Both the position numbers and the translations under genes were made by a program. A model generated the notes under the pieces. It was not told the origin of the DNA. It saw only the letters and a program-made list of their open reading frames with translations, and searched no databases. A stretch of 64,000 nucleotides of DNA from Modestobacter marinus (GTDB lineage Bacteria; Actinomycetota; Actinomycetes; Mycobacteriales; Geodermatophilaceae): NCBI RefSeq assembly GCF_011758655.1, contig NZ_JAAMPA010000003.1:1-64000 (forward strand), read 5' to 3'. The stretch's first letter is position 1, and every line of letters begins with the position of its first letter. Positions 62,221 to 64,000 of the stretch are shown piece after piece.

Positions 62221-64000
62221 GCCCGGTCCGCCGGCGAGCCGTCCGGCGCGGGGCGTGGCACGGGGACGGCCTGCGGGTCCGTCAGCCGGGCGCCGTCCCG
62301 CGGGGCCGGCACCGGGCGTGCCGTCGCCGGGCCGTCGTCCATGCCCGGCACGTCCTCCACCCGGACGTGACTGGACAGCCCGTGGTCGGTCTTCTCCCAG
62401 TAGAACGGGTTGACCACCAGCTGCCACAGCGCCTTGTACGAGGCGACCGAGTGCAGCAGCCAGTAGAGCGGGGAGAGCAGGGCGAAGGGCACCAGGCCGT
62501 AGGTGCGCCGCTTGAAGCCGGCCAGCAGCGACAGGTAGATGATCACGCCGTTGCCCAGCAGCAGGTTCGCCAGGCTCACCTGCACCAGCCACGCGGGCAG
62601 CGCGGGCGTGAGCGCCCCGGGCCACAGGAGCTCCACCACCAGCATCGCGTAGAGCCACGGGGCGGCCAGGAACATCAGCGGGGTGCCGCCGATGAGCAGC
62701 GCGAAGCCGGCCGTCTGCCGCGGGCCGACGCTGCGCAGCAGCCGCCACGGGTGCCGGGTGTGCACCAGGACGGTCTGCATGTAGCCCTTGATCCAGCGGC
62801 TGCGCTGCCGGATCCAGTTGCCGACGGCCATGTTGGCCTCCTCGTACGTCGTCGAGTTGACGACGGCGACGCGGTGGCCGCGCGCGGAGGCCCGGATGCC
62901 GAGGTCGGCGTCCTCGGTGACGTTGTAGGGGTCCCAGCCACCGAGGTCGCGCAGCATGTCGGTGCGGAAGTGGTTGCTCGTGCCGCCCAGCGGGATGGGC
63001 AGCCGCAGCTGGTCCAGCCCGGCGAGGGTGTAGTCGAACCAGGAGGAGTACTCCAAGGTGAACATCCGGGTGAGCAGGTTCTCCCGGGCGTTGAAGTAGT
63101 TCAGCGCCGCCTGCACGCAGACCAGGTCGTCCCCGCCCTTGCGGAAGGCGACGAGGGACTTCTTCAGCTGGTCGGCGTCGGGGCGGTCCTCGGCGTCGTA
63201 GATGACCACGTACTGGCCACGGGCGAAGGCCAGCCCGACGTTGCAGGCGCGCGGCTTGGTCTTGGGCAGCGAGTGCGGGACGACGACGATGCGCACGATG
63301 TCCGGCGGGGCGGCGGCCAGTGCGGCGGTCAGCGTCTCGGGGTCGTCCTCCTCCAGCAGCAGCAGGATCTCCAGCTTCTCCCGGGGCCAGTCCAGGTCGG
63401 CCAGGTTGCGCATCAGGAGCCCGACGATCCCGGCCTCCTTGTAGACCGGGACGAGGATCGTGTAGACGGGCAGCTCGGCGTCCTCCAGCGCGGCGACCTC
63501 GGCGGCGGTGACCTGCTCGACGGTCTCCGACGCGGTGCCCACGGTGCTGATCAGGGCCTTGGCGCCGACGGCGAGGGCGACGGCGACGTTCACCGTGCCG
63601 ACGAGCACGAGCATGGTCAGCGACGGGTCGAGCACCAGGCCGGTCACGGTGGCCACGAGCAGGGCGGCCGCGGCGGCGAGCTGGGGCCGGACGAACACGG
63701 TGGACGCCGACTCGTCGGGCCGGCGCTCGGCCAGCGCGTCCACCGCGTCGTGCACCAGCTCGTCCCGCCACACGGTGCGCAGCGCCCGCTGCACGTCCCA
63801 GTCGGTGGTGACGACCTGCCGCACCCGGGGGACGCCGGTGCGCTGCACGACCACCTCGGCGATGTGCGCCGACGGGCGGCCGGCGGTGGCGACGACGACC
63901 TGGGGCAGGCCGTCGCCGTCCTCCTCGACGCGCAGCGGCACCCAGGTCTCGCGGGCCAGCATCGCGGCGGGGAAGCGCCGGGCCAGCTCCTCGTCGACCT
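62217..64000 (-). CDS. Cellulose-synthase-like family 2 glycosyltransferase with GspE_N/MshEN-like N-terminus (truncated by window)
   Basis: The gene continues beyond 64000; about 594 residues are visible. The first 80 or so (VDEELARRFPAAMLARETWVPL in pieces, VVVATAGRPSAHIAEVV, VRQVVTTDWDVQRAL) resemble the GspE_N/MshEN fold, known in some proteins to bind c-di-GMP. Two helices follow, then the GT2 core: TILVPVYKEAGIVG, YDAEDRPDADQL (DxD), VTEDADLGI and QRSRWIKGY (Q/RxxRW), and several C-terminal helices. These motifs are those of processive membrane synthases. The polymer is unknown. Confidence 0.83.
   Translation of the reverse strand, partial: VDEELARRFPAAMLARETWVPLRVEEDGDGLPQVVVATAGRPSAHIAEVVVQRTGVPRVRQVVTTDWDVQRALRTVWRDELVHDAVDALAERRPDESASTVFVRPQLAAAAALLVATVTGLVLDPSLTMLVLVGTVNVAVALAVGAKALISTVGTASETVEQVTAAEVAALEDAELPVYTILVPVYKEAGIVGLLMRNLADLDWPREKLEILLLLEEDDPETLTAALAAAPPDIVRIVVVPHSLPKTKPRACNVGLAFARGQYVVIYDAEDRPDADQLKKSLVAFRKGGDDLVCVQAALNYFNARENLLTRMFTLEYSSWFDYTLAGLDQLRLPIPLGGTSNHFRTDMLRDLGGWDPYNVTEDADLGIRASARGHRVAVVNSTTYEEANMAVGNWIRQRSRWIKGYMQTVLVHTRHPWRLLRSVGPRQTAGFALLIGGTPLMFLAAPWLYAMLVVELLWPGALTPALPAWLVQVSLANLLLGNGVIIYLSLLAGFKRRTYGLVPFALLSPLYWLLHSVASYKALWQLVVNPFYWEKTDHGLSSHVRVEDVPGMDDGPATARPVPAPRDGARLTDPQAVPVPRPAPDGSPADRA

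Overview
The window is about 64 kb of very GC-rich DNA with short intergenic gaps, many GTG starts, frequent ATGA/GTGA stop-start overlaps and many genes that appear to be leaderless (an NANNNT box six bases before the start codon). It encodes an actinobacterial aa3 oxidase subunit I, a Mec-CysO-CysM cysteine pathway, probable F420-linked enzymes and a ClpS/DUF2017 pair. Together these point to an actinobacterium, most likely of the Frankiales/Geodermatophilaceae type; that family assignment is inference from gene content and protein style. No rRNA, tRNA or CRISPR array was seen.

Layout. 1-6.8 kb: the end of an Flp pilin gene, then a tightly overlapping Tad (tight adherence) pilus operon, tadE-tadG-cpaB-tadZ-tadA-tadB-tadC. 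6.8-11.5 kb: three minus-strand signalling genes, namely a soluble chemoreceptor with its Cache domain at the C-terminus, a MEDS/anti-sigma-type ATPase and a PAS-PAS-GAF-SpoIIE phosphatase. 11.6-19.1 kb: an APC permease behind an 8-codon leader ORF, a small unknown protein, DUF2786, PurT, a PEP mutase/isocitrate lyase-family enzyme, a glutaryl-CoA dehydrogenase-like enzyme and an OmpR-type regulator. 19.2-23.2 kb: a module read on the minus strand, with response regulator and kinase, then a SipW-type exported protein, its SipW-like signal peptidase and a degenerate receiver-Hpt protein. 23.4-25.7 kb: an envelope/stress operon (DUF3618, holin-like, coiled-coil protein) behind a SigB/SigF-type promoter.

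25.8-44.3 kb is a metabolic and housekeeping mosaic: siderophore-interacting protein, F420-type reductases, zinc peptidase, SIMPL protein, aldo/keto reductases, an AlkZ-like winged-helix protein, GNAT, phosphoribosyltransferase, ABC-F, MFS and CDF transporters, zinc alcohol dehydrogenase, M23 peptidase, phosphoesterase, an RlmA-like methyltransferase and a GlsB-type membrane protein with its own stress-type promoter. 44.6-49.7 kb holds ctaD, serB, pncA and pncB.

48.4-61.7 kb follows the gene order of Mycobacterium tuberculosis Rv1330c-Rv1341 (pncB, clpS, DUF2017, mec, cysO, cysM, murI, an Rv1339-like phosphodiesterase, rph, rdgB). It is interrupted by an IS30-family element plus a block with a stand-alone LigD polymerase, gnd, bcp and yjbQ. 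The window ends in a minus-strand pair: a membrane protein and a cellulose-synthase-like glycosyltransferase with an apparent GspE_N/MshEN-like N-terminus that runs off the edge.

The most unusual signals are: (i) two copies of a 56-base element just after the mec and cysM stop codons, with an identical 33-base loop and compensating changes in the stem; (ii) a CysO sulfur carrier that already ends in Gly-Gly-Cys; (iii) the SipW export/phosphorelay module with four 11-bp direct repeats ahead of it; (iv) the probably leaderless 8-codon leader ORF that overlaps the start of the permease; and (v) several small repeat families placed at gene starts and ends.
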